From Alphaproteobacteria bacterium (GTDB taxonomy: Bacteria; Pseudomonadota; Alphaproteobacteria; Micropepsales; Micropepsaceae): 64,000 bases of DNA. A program made the translations under genes and the position numbers. Below, piece after piece: positions 25,801 through 32,506 of this stretch. The stretch lies in the NCBI GenBank assembly GCA_017983635.1, contig JAGOBA010000004.1, positions 248,001 through 312,000 on the forward strand, written 5' to 3'. How positions within the stretch are numbered: position 1 is the first letter of the stretch; each line of letters starts with the position of its first letter. The notes beneath the pieces were generated by a model. It did no database searches and was not told where the DNA came from. It saw only the letters and a program-made list of their open reading frames with translations.

Positions 25801-28800
25801 TCGTCCAGGAATCCGTGACCGGTCCGGATCGTGTTGGCCGGCAACTCAGCCGGCGCGTCCCGGAACATCTCGACAAACGTTGGGTTCAGCGGATCGCCTG
25901 TCGCAACCTGCACGTTACCCGCGTCTGTGAGAATCAGATTGCCGTACGGGTCAGTCAGCAGCATTGGAATGCTGCCGACGTCGGCATCGGTCAGAATGAT
26001 GCCGAAGAGTTCCTTCGCCTGAGCCTTCAACACGCCCCAGGTCGCCATGCCGCCAGTTTCCACGGCGTCCACGAACGCGATCGGCGTGCCGGTGTTTTCA
26101 TCGAACAAGTCCCGGTTCGTGAGCAAGTCGCCGGTGGGTACCGGCTTGCCATCGACAATCACATACTCGCGCAAGAATGCTTGATGCGACGGATGCGAGG
26201 AGTAGGTCTGATTTTGATCCACGAACGGTGACGTGGTGTTGAACGCCTCGTGGCTCGTGTCGTCGGACGTCCCCATGATGCCGTCGGCGCCGGGACCAGC
26301 AACTTGCGTGGTTCGGGAGACAATCATGAAGTTGTTCCCGCCGGGCTTCCAAAGCGGGTCGTCCTGAGCCAACGGAATGAAGATAACCTGATCTTTGTTC
26401 TTCGTTACCAAGTCGAGACCGTGATCGAAGAACTGCCCGAAAAACGTCATCCAAGAGTTGAACGGCGCCGAGAGGCCGGCGTCCGGCGTAACGTTCTCGA
26501 ACATGAACACATCGACGTCATCGGCGGTGCCGAAGTCGCCGTCGAGTCCGGGGCTCTTAACGATCGACACGCCCTCCTTCAGGGTATCGGCGTTAACGCC
26601 CGTGCCGCCGCGGACGCCATCCGCCCCAAGATCGTAGGCCGCCGCATAGGCCGCAGGATTCTTGTCGGTTTGGTCGACGAGAAGGTTCGAGATCGTGCGT
26701 GGTGTCGAATCCATGACGCTGGCATTCGAACCATAGTTCGTCCCAAACTGCCCGGGCTGGAAGTGCGGGTCGGTCGCGCGCGGGAACGGATTGTCCGCGG
26801 CGCCGAATTCCGGATGCGACAGGTTGTTGAACGTGCCGTCAACCGTGCGCAGACCCAACGGCATGCGTTGGTTCGGCAGCAGGGAGTATAGGTCCTCGCC
26901 GCGCGCGTGCGCTTCCGCGATCCGGATTTGATCGAGAATGAAGTCGAGGTCCGAGCGAACAAGCTTGATGCCCACCCCACCTTCCGTCTCCGGAACGGTC
27001 GGCGAGACCGGCGGGGGTGCCAGCGGGATAACCCCGGGCGCCACCGGCGCCGTCGGGTCCGAGAACACGGTCTCAGTTACGCCGTTCTCATCGGCATAGA
27101 CGGCCTTGAGACGGATCGCGAACCCTTCCAGGTCCGCGGTCACGCGGAGCCGTTGGCCATTCGCACTGATGAATCCATCGCCGGCGTCGACCGTGATAAT
27201 GTCTTCAAAGCCGGCTCCCAGATCCGCTTGCCAGGCATACGAGATCGGCCCGACGACAGCGCCGCCCGAGCTGATGTTGTCGAGGTCGGTCAGACCCACT
27301 GAGGACGCAGACAGCCAATCGCCAACCTCGACGACGCCGTCCAGAACGCCGGTGCCATCGGAGAATTCGACGATCGTCGGCGCACCGGTCGGCTCAGCAT
27401 TCAGCGCCTCGTTGCCCGGGATCACGAACGTTCCGTCCGCAAACTGCAGGCGCTCGACGTTCTTGAGTGTGTCCGTGCCGTCGCGAGTCGCGATCGAGTC
27501 GGAAACGATCCACGCGCCGTTGCCTGCGTCGACGATCTGGTAATCCGCGAAATTGCCGCGGAACACGGCCGTGTCATAGCCGTTGTCGCTGTCCAAGATC
27601 TCGCGCACCGCAACGAGCTGTCCGGGATTGATCTGGCCCGAAAGCATCATCGGAATCAGGTCGACCATGCTGTCGACGCTGAACAACTCATTGCCGGTGC
27701 CGTCGACGTTCTCGCGCACGCTAATGCGCACGTTCAACCACTTGTCGCCGTCGATCAGGTCGTCGCCGCCATTGCCCTGGATAACGTCGCTGCCCGCGCC
27801 GCCCAGGATGATGTTTCCAGTGGCGAAGCCGGTCGCACCAGGCTCCAACAACTGGTCGAGGTTGTCGATCAACGCGACGTTGGTCAGCGCGCCACCGGCG
27901 GCGCCGCCATGGTTCAAAAGCGTCACCGCGTCGACGTCGTCGCCGTAAAGAATGTCCGCGAATCTCGAACCCGACAGGCCTTCGACCTCAGCAAAGCGAT
28001 CCAAGATCGAAGCCGCTGATGCACCCACCGCGCCGGCCACACCGACGTTGTCGCCGGTCGCGTTGCCATGCGGCTGCGCCAAAACCGCCAAGCGAAGGTC
28101 AGCTGTCACACCCTGCGTGTCGTTCTTGTAGGTGATCCAGTCGAAGCCGGACATCCCGTCCATCTTGTCCTGGGCGTCGCTACCTACAAAGATGTCGTCG
28201 CCCCCTTCGCCGATCATTTCGTCGAAGCCGCCGCCACCGATGAAGATGTCGTGGCCGATCACGTTGTCGGCGAGGAGGGGCGCGAAGTTGTCGCCCGGTG
28301 CGCCGTCCTGCGTGCCGTACTCGATCCAGTCGTTACCTTCGTTGCCGGTGGCGGGAAGGTTCGTCTTGGCGCCAAGGATGAAGTCGTCGCCCTTACCGCC
28401 GAAGGTCGTGGAAATGTCTTCAGTGGTGATGATGAAGTCTTTGCCTGCGCCACCGAAGATCAAGTTTCCGACGGCCGCCGTCGACATTGCGCCGACTGAG
28501 ATCACGTCGTTGCCGTCGCCGCCGTCGATCTTGTTGTCGCCTTGCGCGTCTTGGATAATGTCGTCGCCCGCGCCGCCCAAGATAGTGTCGTTGCCGTAGC
28601 CGCCTTCCAGACGGTCGTTTCCGCCGTCGCCATAGATCGTATCGTCGCCGTCGCCGGCGATCATGATGTCGTCGTTGGCCGTGCCGCCAAGGACGACGTG
28701 ATCCTCACCCGTGTATTGCAGGTAGTTTGTGTCGGTTCCGATCGTGTCGGGATTGTCGCGAATGACGAGGTCGGTGAGCAGAATGCCGCCGGTCGGGTCG

Positions 28801-31535
28801 ACGCTCTTGTCCAGGCCGTCAACGCCCGCGTTGTACTGATGCGTCTGATCGACTTCGAGCACCCATGTTGGCGTCGAGAAGATCGCCGCCGGCAAGTGCG
28901 TCGCGTCGGAATTCAGCATGACCAGCTTCGCGAAGGAATTCTCTTCCAGCTGCGTGCCGAAATGCATGCCCGCCGTGCGCGACAGGTAATAGAAGCGGTC
29001 GCCGTTCTGCAGGCTCTCAAGCTGCGTTTCGAAGACGAAGTTGAACGTTGAGCCCAGCATGCCGCCGAACGGCATCTTCTCCTCGGCCAACCCGCCGACC
29101 CAGAAGTCGATATTGTCGACACCCGTGATCGTCGCGCCGGTGGTCGAATTGTTGGCGTACGCGCCTTCGCTGTGAAGGAAGTCCAAGCGATCGGCGTCGC
29201 CGGCGATAAAGGTTCGCGTTTCGCCGGTCAGTGGGTCGACGACAATCTCAGCCGATCCGCCCAGCACCAGTGCCATCGCCACCGCGCGCTTCTCGGCCAT
29301 TGTATTGACGTCAGCGGCGAGCAATTCCGAATGTGTACCGTAGGCCGCGATGAAGTTGATCAGCGACTCCGGATGCTTCAGGTGGTCCATCAGATCCACC
29401 CAGCTGATATACGGCTTCAACTGCGCGTCGCCGGTCGCCTCGTACATCTGGCGGCGCGCGTCGTTCAAAGACGGAATCCCGGTGTCGCGACCGCGCGCAA
29501 GGTTCAACGCGGCGAGGTCGAGCGGCAAGCCGACCAGGTTGTTGCGCAACGCTTCCGTCACGAACTCGTCGATCTCATTGCCGACCTGACGCGTCACGCC
29601 GCGGACAATGGCGCCGACCGCCTGGTCGGGTGTGAGGCCCTCAGGAACAAACGCCAGAGGATTGAGGAACGCCGCGATGAGACCCATCTGTGGGTCGCCG
29701 CCGATCGTATTGAAGTTCGGGTCAAGCCGATCGACCGTTTCGGTCAACATCGAATGGCCGAAGCGATAGACGACGTGCGCAAACTCCGCCACGATCGACG
29801 GATCGATCGTCGTGTCGTAGCCGTTCGGCGCCAAGAAGCCGTCGATGTTGGGCTGGATCGTGCGCGCGAATTCCTCGAACACGAGATGCTGATACTGCAT
29901 CTCGGTGCCGAACTTCGCCGCCTGGAACAGCCGCTGGCCATCCCACGCCAGGTTCGCGATCTCCGCTCCTGCAGGCACGGTGGCGACGTCGACGCTCAAC
30001 CATTCGTTCAAGAATGCAACCGCGACTTCTTGCGTCGCGCCGCCGTCGAGCAACGCCTGCGCATCGGCCAGCACCGTAGCTTTCGTGTGCTCGACCAACC
30101 GATTGTGTTCGGCATGGAACACTGCGTGCACGGCCGTGAGGCCGATATTTTCGTTCACGCGGCCGTCGCCCGCGATGTAGTGCGCGTCGAGCAGTTCGTT
30201 GTCGTATTGCGGGAGGAACTGACGGCTGTTTGGCGATCCCGGCGGTGCCAGAGGATCGTAATCGGGGTTCGGGAACTCGTTCGGGTTCGAGATGCCGATA
30301 ACGTCGTCGGTGTCAGCGATGCCGACCGGGTTCGCGGAATGCGCGATGTCGTTTAGGAACGCATGGCCGATTCGAAGCGCATTCGAAATGTCGATGCCGA
30401 GGCCGCCATTCGCCGTGGGGTCGCCCTCGACGAACGTGCCATCTGCCATGGCAATGAGCGGATAGCCGTTTGGACCGCGCTCGAAGTTGCCGTAGTGATC
30501 GGCCACCATGGCCGGAACATTGGTTACGTCTGCATCGGTCAAGTTGATGCCGAACATCTCCCGGGCTTGCGCTTTCACCACCGCCCAGGTCGCCATACCG
30601 CCGATTTCCGGCGCATCGGCAAACGGAATCGGATTGCCATCGACATCAACCAGCTGGCGATTGGTCAGAAGTTCGCCGGTTGCATGCGGCCTCATGACCG
30701 TCTGTGGCTCGGGTGGGTCGCCAACCATGATCTGGGTCGGGCGCATCACGTACTCCCGGAGGAACACCTGATGCGACTCGTGCGACGAGTACGTCTGGTT
30801 CTGGTCGACAAATGGAGAGGTCGTGTTGGTCGACTCGGCCAAGCCCGTTTCCGGATTGATTGTCTGCGCCGCCCGCGTCAGCACCATGAAGTTCGGTGCG
30901 CCGGGCGCCGGATTGAACAGCGGGTCATCCGGCTGCAGCTTGATGAATACGATTTCCGTCTTCACCTCGCTCTTCGTCACCAGGTCGAGACCGTGATCGA
31001 AAAACTGCCCGAAGAACGTCATCCACGAGTTGAACGGCGCCGAAAGCCCCTCATCCGCCGTAACGTTGTTAAACTGGAAGACTTGCTTGTCATCCCCGTC
31101 GCCGAAGATGCCGTTGAGACCAGGGCTGGTGACAATCGAAACGCCGTCTCTCAGCGTGTCGGCGTCGGCACCCGTGCCGCCAGGAAGGCCGTCTGCCCCA
31201 AGATCGTAGGCCGCAGCATAGGCGGCGGGGTTGTTGGCAGTCTGATCGACGATGAGGTTCGAAATCGTACGGGGAGCAGCGTCCATCACCATTCCGGACG
31301 CATCGTATCCCGGCAGAAACTTGGGATCGAGCAGGCGCGGGAAAAGGTTATCGGCGGCGCCGAATTCCGCCTGGCTTTGCACCAGGTTGTTGTCGATGCC
31401 CGTGAGCGTGCGAAGCCCCCACGGCACCTGAACGTTGGGGAGAATGTCGCGAAGGTCCTCGCCCGCAGTGTTTCGTTCCGCGATCTTGATCTGCTCAAGA
31501 ATGAACTCCAGATCCGAACGGATATAGCTGACCAT
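19845..31535 (-). CDS. Giant RTX protein with two animal-type haem peroxidase modules
   Basis: This is a 3896-residue protein. Module 1 (about 1-1450) and module 2 (about 1490-2840) each have an animal haem-peroxidase domain, RTX nonapeptides and a conserved LNVRISVR region. Module 1 shows distal DH (D180/H181 in GQFFDHGLDL), RVNE (R459, E462) and proximal H594 (YRFGHS). Module 2 shows D1704/H1705, R1953/E1956 and H2082. These match the distal His, the catalytic Arg, the two acidic haem-ester residues and the proximal His of myeloperoxidase-type enzymes. Ig/cadherin-like repeats follow (about 2850-3280), then RTX repeats to the end. There is no signal peptide, so type I secretion is expected. 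GGAGG precedes the ATG. The family matches bacterial peroxicins and MopA-type Mn oxidases; the substrate is unproven. Confidence 0.92.
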   Translation of the reverse strand: MVSYIRSDLEFILEQIKIAERNTAGEDLRDILPNVQVPWGLRTLTGIDNNLVQSQAEFGAADNLFPRLLDPKFLPGYDASGMVMDAAPRTISNLIVDQTANNPAAYAAAYDLGADGLPGGTGADADTLRDGVSIVTSPGLNGIFGDGDDKQVFQFNNVTADEGLSAPFNSWMTFFGQFFDHGLDLVTKSEVKTEIVFIKLQPDDPLFNPAPGAPNFMVLTRAAQTINPETGLAESTNTTSPFVDQNQTYSSHESHQVFLREYVMRPTQIMVGDPPEPQTVMRPHATGELLTNRQLVDVDGNPIPFADAPEIGGMATWAVVKAQAREMFGINLTDADVTNVPAMVADHYGNFERGPNGYPLIAMADGTFVEGDPTANGGLGIDISNALRIGHAFLNDIAHSANPVGIADTDDVIGISNPNEFPNPDYDPLAPPGSPNSRQFLPQYDNELLDAHYIAGDGRVNENIGLTAVHAVFHAEHNRLVEHTKATVLADAQALLDGGATQEVAVAFLNEWLSVDVATVPAGAEIANLAWDGQRLFQAAKFGTEMQYQHLVFEEFARTIQPNIDGFLAPNGYDTTIDPSIVAEFAHVVYRFGHSMLTETVDRLDPNFNTIGGDPQMGLIAAFLNPLAFVPEGLTPDQAVGAIVRGVTRQVGNEIDEFVTEALRNNLVGLPLDLAALNLARGRDTGIPSLNDARRQMYEATGDAQLKPYISWVDLMDHLKHPESLINFIAAYGTHSELLAADVNTMAEKRAVAMALVLGGSAEIVVDPLTGETRTFIAGDADRLDFLHSEGAYANNSTTGATITGVDNIDFWVGGLAEEKMPFGGMLGSTFNFVFETQLESLQNGDRFYYLSRTAGMHFGTQLEENSFAKLVMLNSDATHLPAAIFSTPTWVLEVDQTHQYNAGVDGLDKSVDPTGGILLTDLVIRDNPDTIGTDTNYLQYTGEDHVVLGGTANDDIMIAGDGDDTIYGDGGNDRLEGGYGNDTILGGAGDDIIQDAQGDNKIDGGDGNDVISVGAMSTAAVGNLIFGGAGKDFIITTEDISTTFGGKGDDFILGAKTNLPATGNEGNDWIEYGTQDGAPGDNFAPLLADNVIGHDIFIGGGGFDEMIGEGGDDIFVGSDAQDKMDGMSGFDWITYKNDTQGVTADLRLAVLAQPHGNATGDNVGVAGAVGASAASILDRFAEVEGLSGSRFADILYGDDVDAVTLLNHGGAAGGALTNVALIDNLDQLLEPGATGFATGNIILGGAGSDVIQGNGGDDLIDGDKWLNVRISVRENVDGTGNELFSVDSMVDLIPMMLSGQINPGQLVAVREILDSDNGYDTAVFRGNFADYQIVDAGNGAWIVSDSIATRDGTDTLKNVERLQFADGTFVIPGNEALNAEPTGAPTIVEFSDGTGVLDGVVEVGDWLSASSVGLTDLDNISSGGAVVGPISYAWQADLGAGFEDIITVDAGDGFISANGQRLRVTADLEGFAIRLKAVYADENGVTETVFSDPTAPVAPGVIPLAPPPVSPTVPETEGGVGIKLVRSDLDFILDQIRIAEAHARGEDLYSLLPNQRMPLGLRTVDGTFNNLSHPEFGAADNPFPRATDPHFQPGQFGTNYGSNASVMDSTPRTISNLLVDQTDKNPAAYAAAYDLGADGVRGGTGVNADTLKEGVSIVKSPGLDGDFGTADDVDVFMFENVTPDAGLSAPFNSWMTFFGQFFDHGLDLVTKNKDQVIFIPLAQDDPLWKPGGNNFMIVSRTTQVAGPGADGIMGTSDDTSHEAFNTTSPFVDQNQTYSSHPSHQAFLREYVIVDGKPVPTGDLLTNRDLFDENTGTPIAFVDAVETGGMATWGVLKAQAKELFGIILTDADVGSIPMLLTDPYGNLILTDAGNVQVATGDPLNPTFVEMFRDAPAELPANTIRTGHGFLDDIAHNANPAGKTADTDDVVGLSEPGAYDNELLDAHYVAGDGRVNENIGLTAVHAIFHSEHNRLAEQVKQTALNSNDVNFLNEWLLEGHKIAAGDPFPTPDQFDSLVWDGSRIFQAAKFGTEMQYQHLVFEEFARTIQPNVDLFFAPTQVYDVNLDASIVAEFAHTVYRFGHSMLTETVDRFDANFNPVGFGDDPQIGLIAAFLNPLEFAASGATPEEAVGAIVRGVTRQAGNEIDEFVTEALRNNLVGLPLDLAAINIARGRDTGIATLNEVRRQIYDQTGDSNLKPYRSWTDLVQHLKHPESLLNFIAAYGTHVAITSATTLAAKRDAAFTLVMGDGDDSDGVVINGNVYTDRLDFLNSTGAFALATNGATTSGVDNIDLWIGGLAEEKAPFGGMLGSTFNFIFENQLEKLQDGDRFYYLERTAGLAFNAELESNSFAKLIMANSNATHLPALVFSTPKYTLEVDQTKQFNGALGSADPTNDDPLLPLVDRTNPDPDGTTNYLHYRGDDHVVLGGTEGDDILIASIGDDTLWGDGGNDRLEGGYGNDNIRGGAGDDILTDIGGDDNIQGGDGNDVIHGGNGVNLLIGGFGNDFIVTGEDSSEAIGGQGNDFILGTKADEQNMGNEGDDWIEGGTSDGAPGDNFDPLGLDRVIGNDIFIGAGENDKFNAEGGDDIMVGSVGMGDRYIGGSGYDWASFKNDKFGVHLDISDRFFDQPRVPGSGASVLARFDFVEGFSGSAHSDVLRGDNVDAGGLRAAGAQGSVLTNIALINGLQSLLDTAFGSPQTLFDGGNIILGGAGSDIIEGRGGDDIIDGDKWLNVRISVRDPFDSTIEIKSVNSLRDLVPEMLSGAINPGQLVAVREILQSATPDFDTAQFTGILDEYSFLLNGNTITIEELTTPGFVAPDDVLTVIDNSVAPRDGTDRLLNIERLQFADQSITLNGANAGPEGDLSFSGDPVEGSAITVSIAGVTDADNVSLSNPSGAVTGTVAYFWQSDNGTGVFTDILQFAAGEVGRVGGPTFTPTPDLVGQALRVRAVYKDANGVLEEVYSNPTAPVGNVNFDPVGTVNIIGQPPVEDQFLTAIRAFTDADGLTTAVFSYQWQMSPDGTNDWVDIPSGILPTFLPGDSEVGQFLHVVVTYTDDQGTTQTVTSAATTLAVENVNDLPFPADGAAFFDGAPSEGSALTVIPSFFDEDGVPGTLAFEWQVSEDGGITWGPISGAPNSATFTPDASLVGKLLRVQISYTDLHGTPEVVFSEISVPVLDANEAPVGTVDIGDLSPTETLALNATINFTDADGLVGVTFDYQWEQFDGIAWNAIASATASSFTPTQDQVNSQLRVTVSYLDNNGHSNSITSAPTIVTGDFIDDGAAGAALTGTEGQDIIFGNGGADVLTGLGEDDLLDGGAGGDILDGGAGNDTLTGGAADDIVNGDVGDDTIVYNVGDGADTTDGGADADTMNLLGAAAADTLNVVFDGASIVNVGGGTVANVETVNVNLGGGVNTLSYDPPGGLLTTANVVVNLTTGTASGITSLLNVQNVTTGSGSDQLTGDAQANTLNGGAGTDTFFAAIGDGNDNLIGGAGVDTYDLSATTAAATITLGSATSAEIGTDVLSGIENYIGSQGGDTITVNGGVNVIDGQGGADIINAGGGADTVFGGAGDDTIRYVTGDGADTVDGGADNDTLAITGTAAANTLAVVFNGAALINVAGGAISNIENVTADLLGGTDTLSYGASTAAVNVDLQLGTASGFTSIAGIENVVGGSGNDVLAGRAGANTLSGGAGDDRFVARAGDGNDTYNGDGGSDTLDLSLTNANANVTAGAASSAQIGNDTLNGIENLIGSQGNDTINFAAGVNVIDGQGGNDTINSGAGNDVVLGGSGNDTINAGAGADRITGGTGNDTMTGGGGVDTFVFGTNFGLDRIIDFDSVGGNADRLNLDSSLGINAGNFGAHVAITTTGGGTLVTIDGVNTITLLGVAAATVTIDDFTFGP
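19860..21690 (-). repeat. C-terminal RTX calcium-binding repeat blocks
   Basis: The last 600 or so codons of the giant gene encode blocks of GGxGxDxxx nonapeptides (GNGGADVLTGLGEDDLLDGG at the start of the region). They alternate with longer VNVDLQLGTASG-like spacer units, repeated about three times. Such repeats fold as calcium-loaded beta-rolls outside the cell and flank the uncleaved type I secretion signal. Similar shorter RTX blocks follow each peroxidase domain. Confidence 0.85.
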
Positions 31536-31900
31536 GATTTAGACCCTCCAAGTTGGGCGCTTCGGCGCCCGGTGTTTCAAATTGAGTTGGTTGATGGCGG
31601 CCGGTGGCTGCGGCACGCGAATTTCGTTGCGGATTGGGACAAACGAGCCAAATAGAGAATCACCGAATACTTTCGGGGCGCCTGGCTTTGCGGCCGGCGC
31701 ACTGTCGCCTCTGGGTTGTGGTTCGAGCCACACGCACCCTGCGACATCCATTCTCAGCTACCCCCTAAACGTTAATGCTCAACGCCACATGATCGATGTA
31801 TTTTTGCAGCACTGACGCCAGACCCAGCCAACAGAGACCGCCCCAAACGGTCTAATAAATCGCTGAAATCTGCGCGTTTCCCCAATTGAATGCACGATCG

Positions 31901-31952
31901 CTCGCCTTATAATTGTGAGACGGTCCGCACCTGACCGCTAACATATTCCATC
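31901..31952 (-). promoter_or_regulatory. Upstream region of giant peroxidase, conserved with exporter copy 2
   Basis: On the minus strand it holds GATGGAATATGTTAGCG (to 31952) and ACAATTATAAGGCGAG (around 31901-31916). These match the blocks at 19605-19657 in sequence, with near-equal spacing (27 against 29 bp). They lie about 370 bp upstream of the start codon, implying a long 5' leader. This supports joint regulation of the peroxidase and exporter copy 2. Confidence 0.5.
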
Positions 31953-31998
31953 ATCGAGAAGCGACAAAACACCACATCCGAAAGTGGTAAACGTGCCT

Positions 31999-32017
31999 GA
32001 TGCGCGAATCGCGCATC
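31999..32017. promoter_or_regulatory. 19-bp palindrome in the divergent region
   Basis: GATGCGCGA (31999-32007), central A, TCGCGCATC (32009-32017): both arms are perfect. With one central base it cannot form a hairpin loop, so a dimeric DNA-binding protein is the more natural reader. It sits between the promoters of the giant peroxidase and the first multicopper oxidase. Confidence 0.4.
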
Positions 32018-32506
32018 GGACTCACCCCGGCTCTCGAACCAGGGGATCGCAAATCGCGGGCCATCTTGTCATTGACCAAAAGGATAAAACGCCTACCACT
32101 TTTGAGCTTATCCATACCTTTTTCAGCGAAATGAATTGTTGAGCCGTGAGCAAGGAGTTTTCCAAAGGAAATAATTCTTGGAACAGTCAGAAAGGACTAG
32201 AAAGGCAAATAGCGAATACTTTCGCTCTACATGTTGTTGAAAAGAACTCGTGGTAGGACTTAACCAGCTCGTTTTGCTGGTTGCCTGTCCCGCGAGCGAG
32301 TGAGGACCCGTCAAGCTGACGGTTCACCCAGTCAATTCGGACTATCACTTTATTTCAACTGACTGTGGCCCTGTGGTGACTCCCCCGCGCGAATTCATGG
32401 AAAACGCAGACTATTTTCGCGAATCGCTAAATTATTCCGTAGATTTTGCATCTGACAGCGCCGTCGGCCCGGACCAACCGGAACCTGAATCGGTGGGGAG
32501 CACACT

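Larger units (their letters stand above)
31536..32506. promoter_or_regulatory. Long divergent control region between giant peroxidase and first MCO
   Basis: These 970 bp, less GC-rich than the surroundings, separate two divergent genes of the putative oxidation system. Visible elements are the conserved promoter-like block at 31901-31952 (-), a 19-bp palindrome at 31999-32017, and a hairpin AACCAGC-TCGTTTT-GCTGGTT at 32262-32282. There is also a smaller hairpin CCGTCA-AGC-TGACGG at 32308-32322. A GGAATAA on the minus strand lies near 32440. No convincing gene is present; a 70-codon minus frame ending at 31539 could be a leader peptide but lacks support. Confidence 0.55.

Noticed and set aside
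23583-26231. 882-codon open frame on the + strand
   Set aside because: It is antisense to the giant peroxidase gene. The minus-strand frame has clear peroxidase motifs; the + frame is a GC/codon-phase shadow with Val/Arg-rich, motif-free sequence and no ribosome site.
29172-31655. Two long + strand frames (29172-30356, 30363-31655)
   Set aside because: They are antisense shadows of peroxidase module 1. They have no domain, no signal and no start context.
32200-32506. Mn-sensing (yybP-ykoY) riboswitch ahead of the first multicopper oxidase
   Set aside because: Hairpins are present, but the conserved internal-loop sequences of that riboswitch are not visible.
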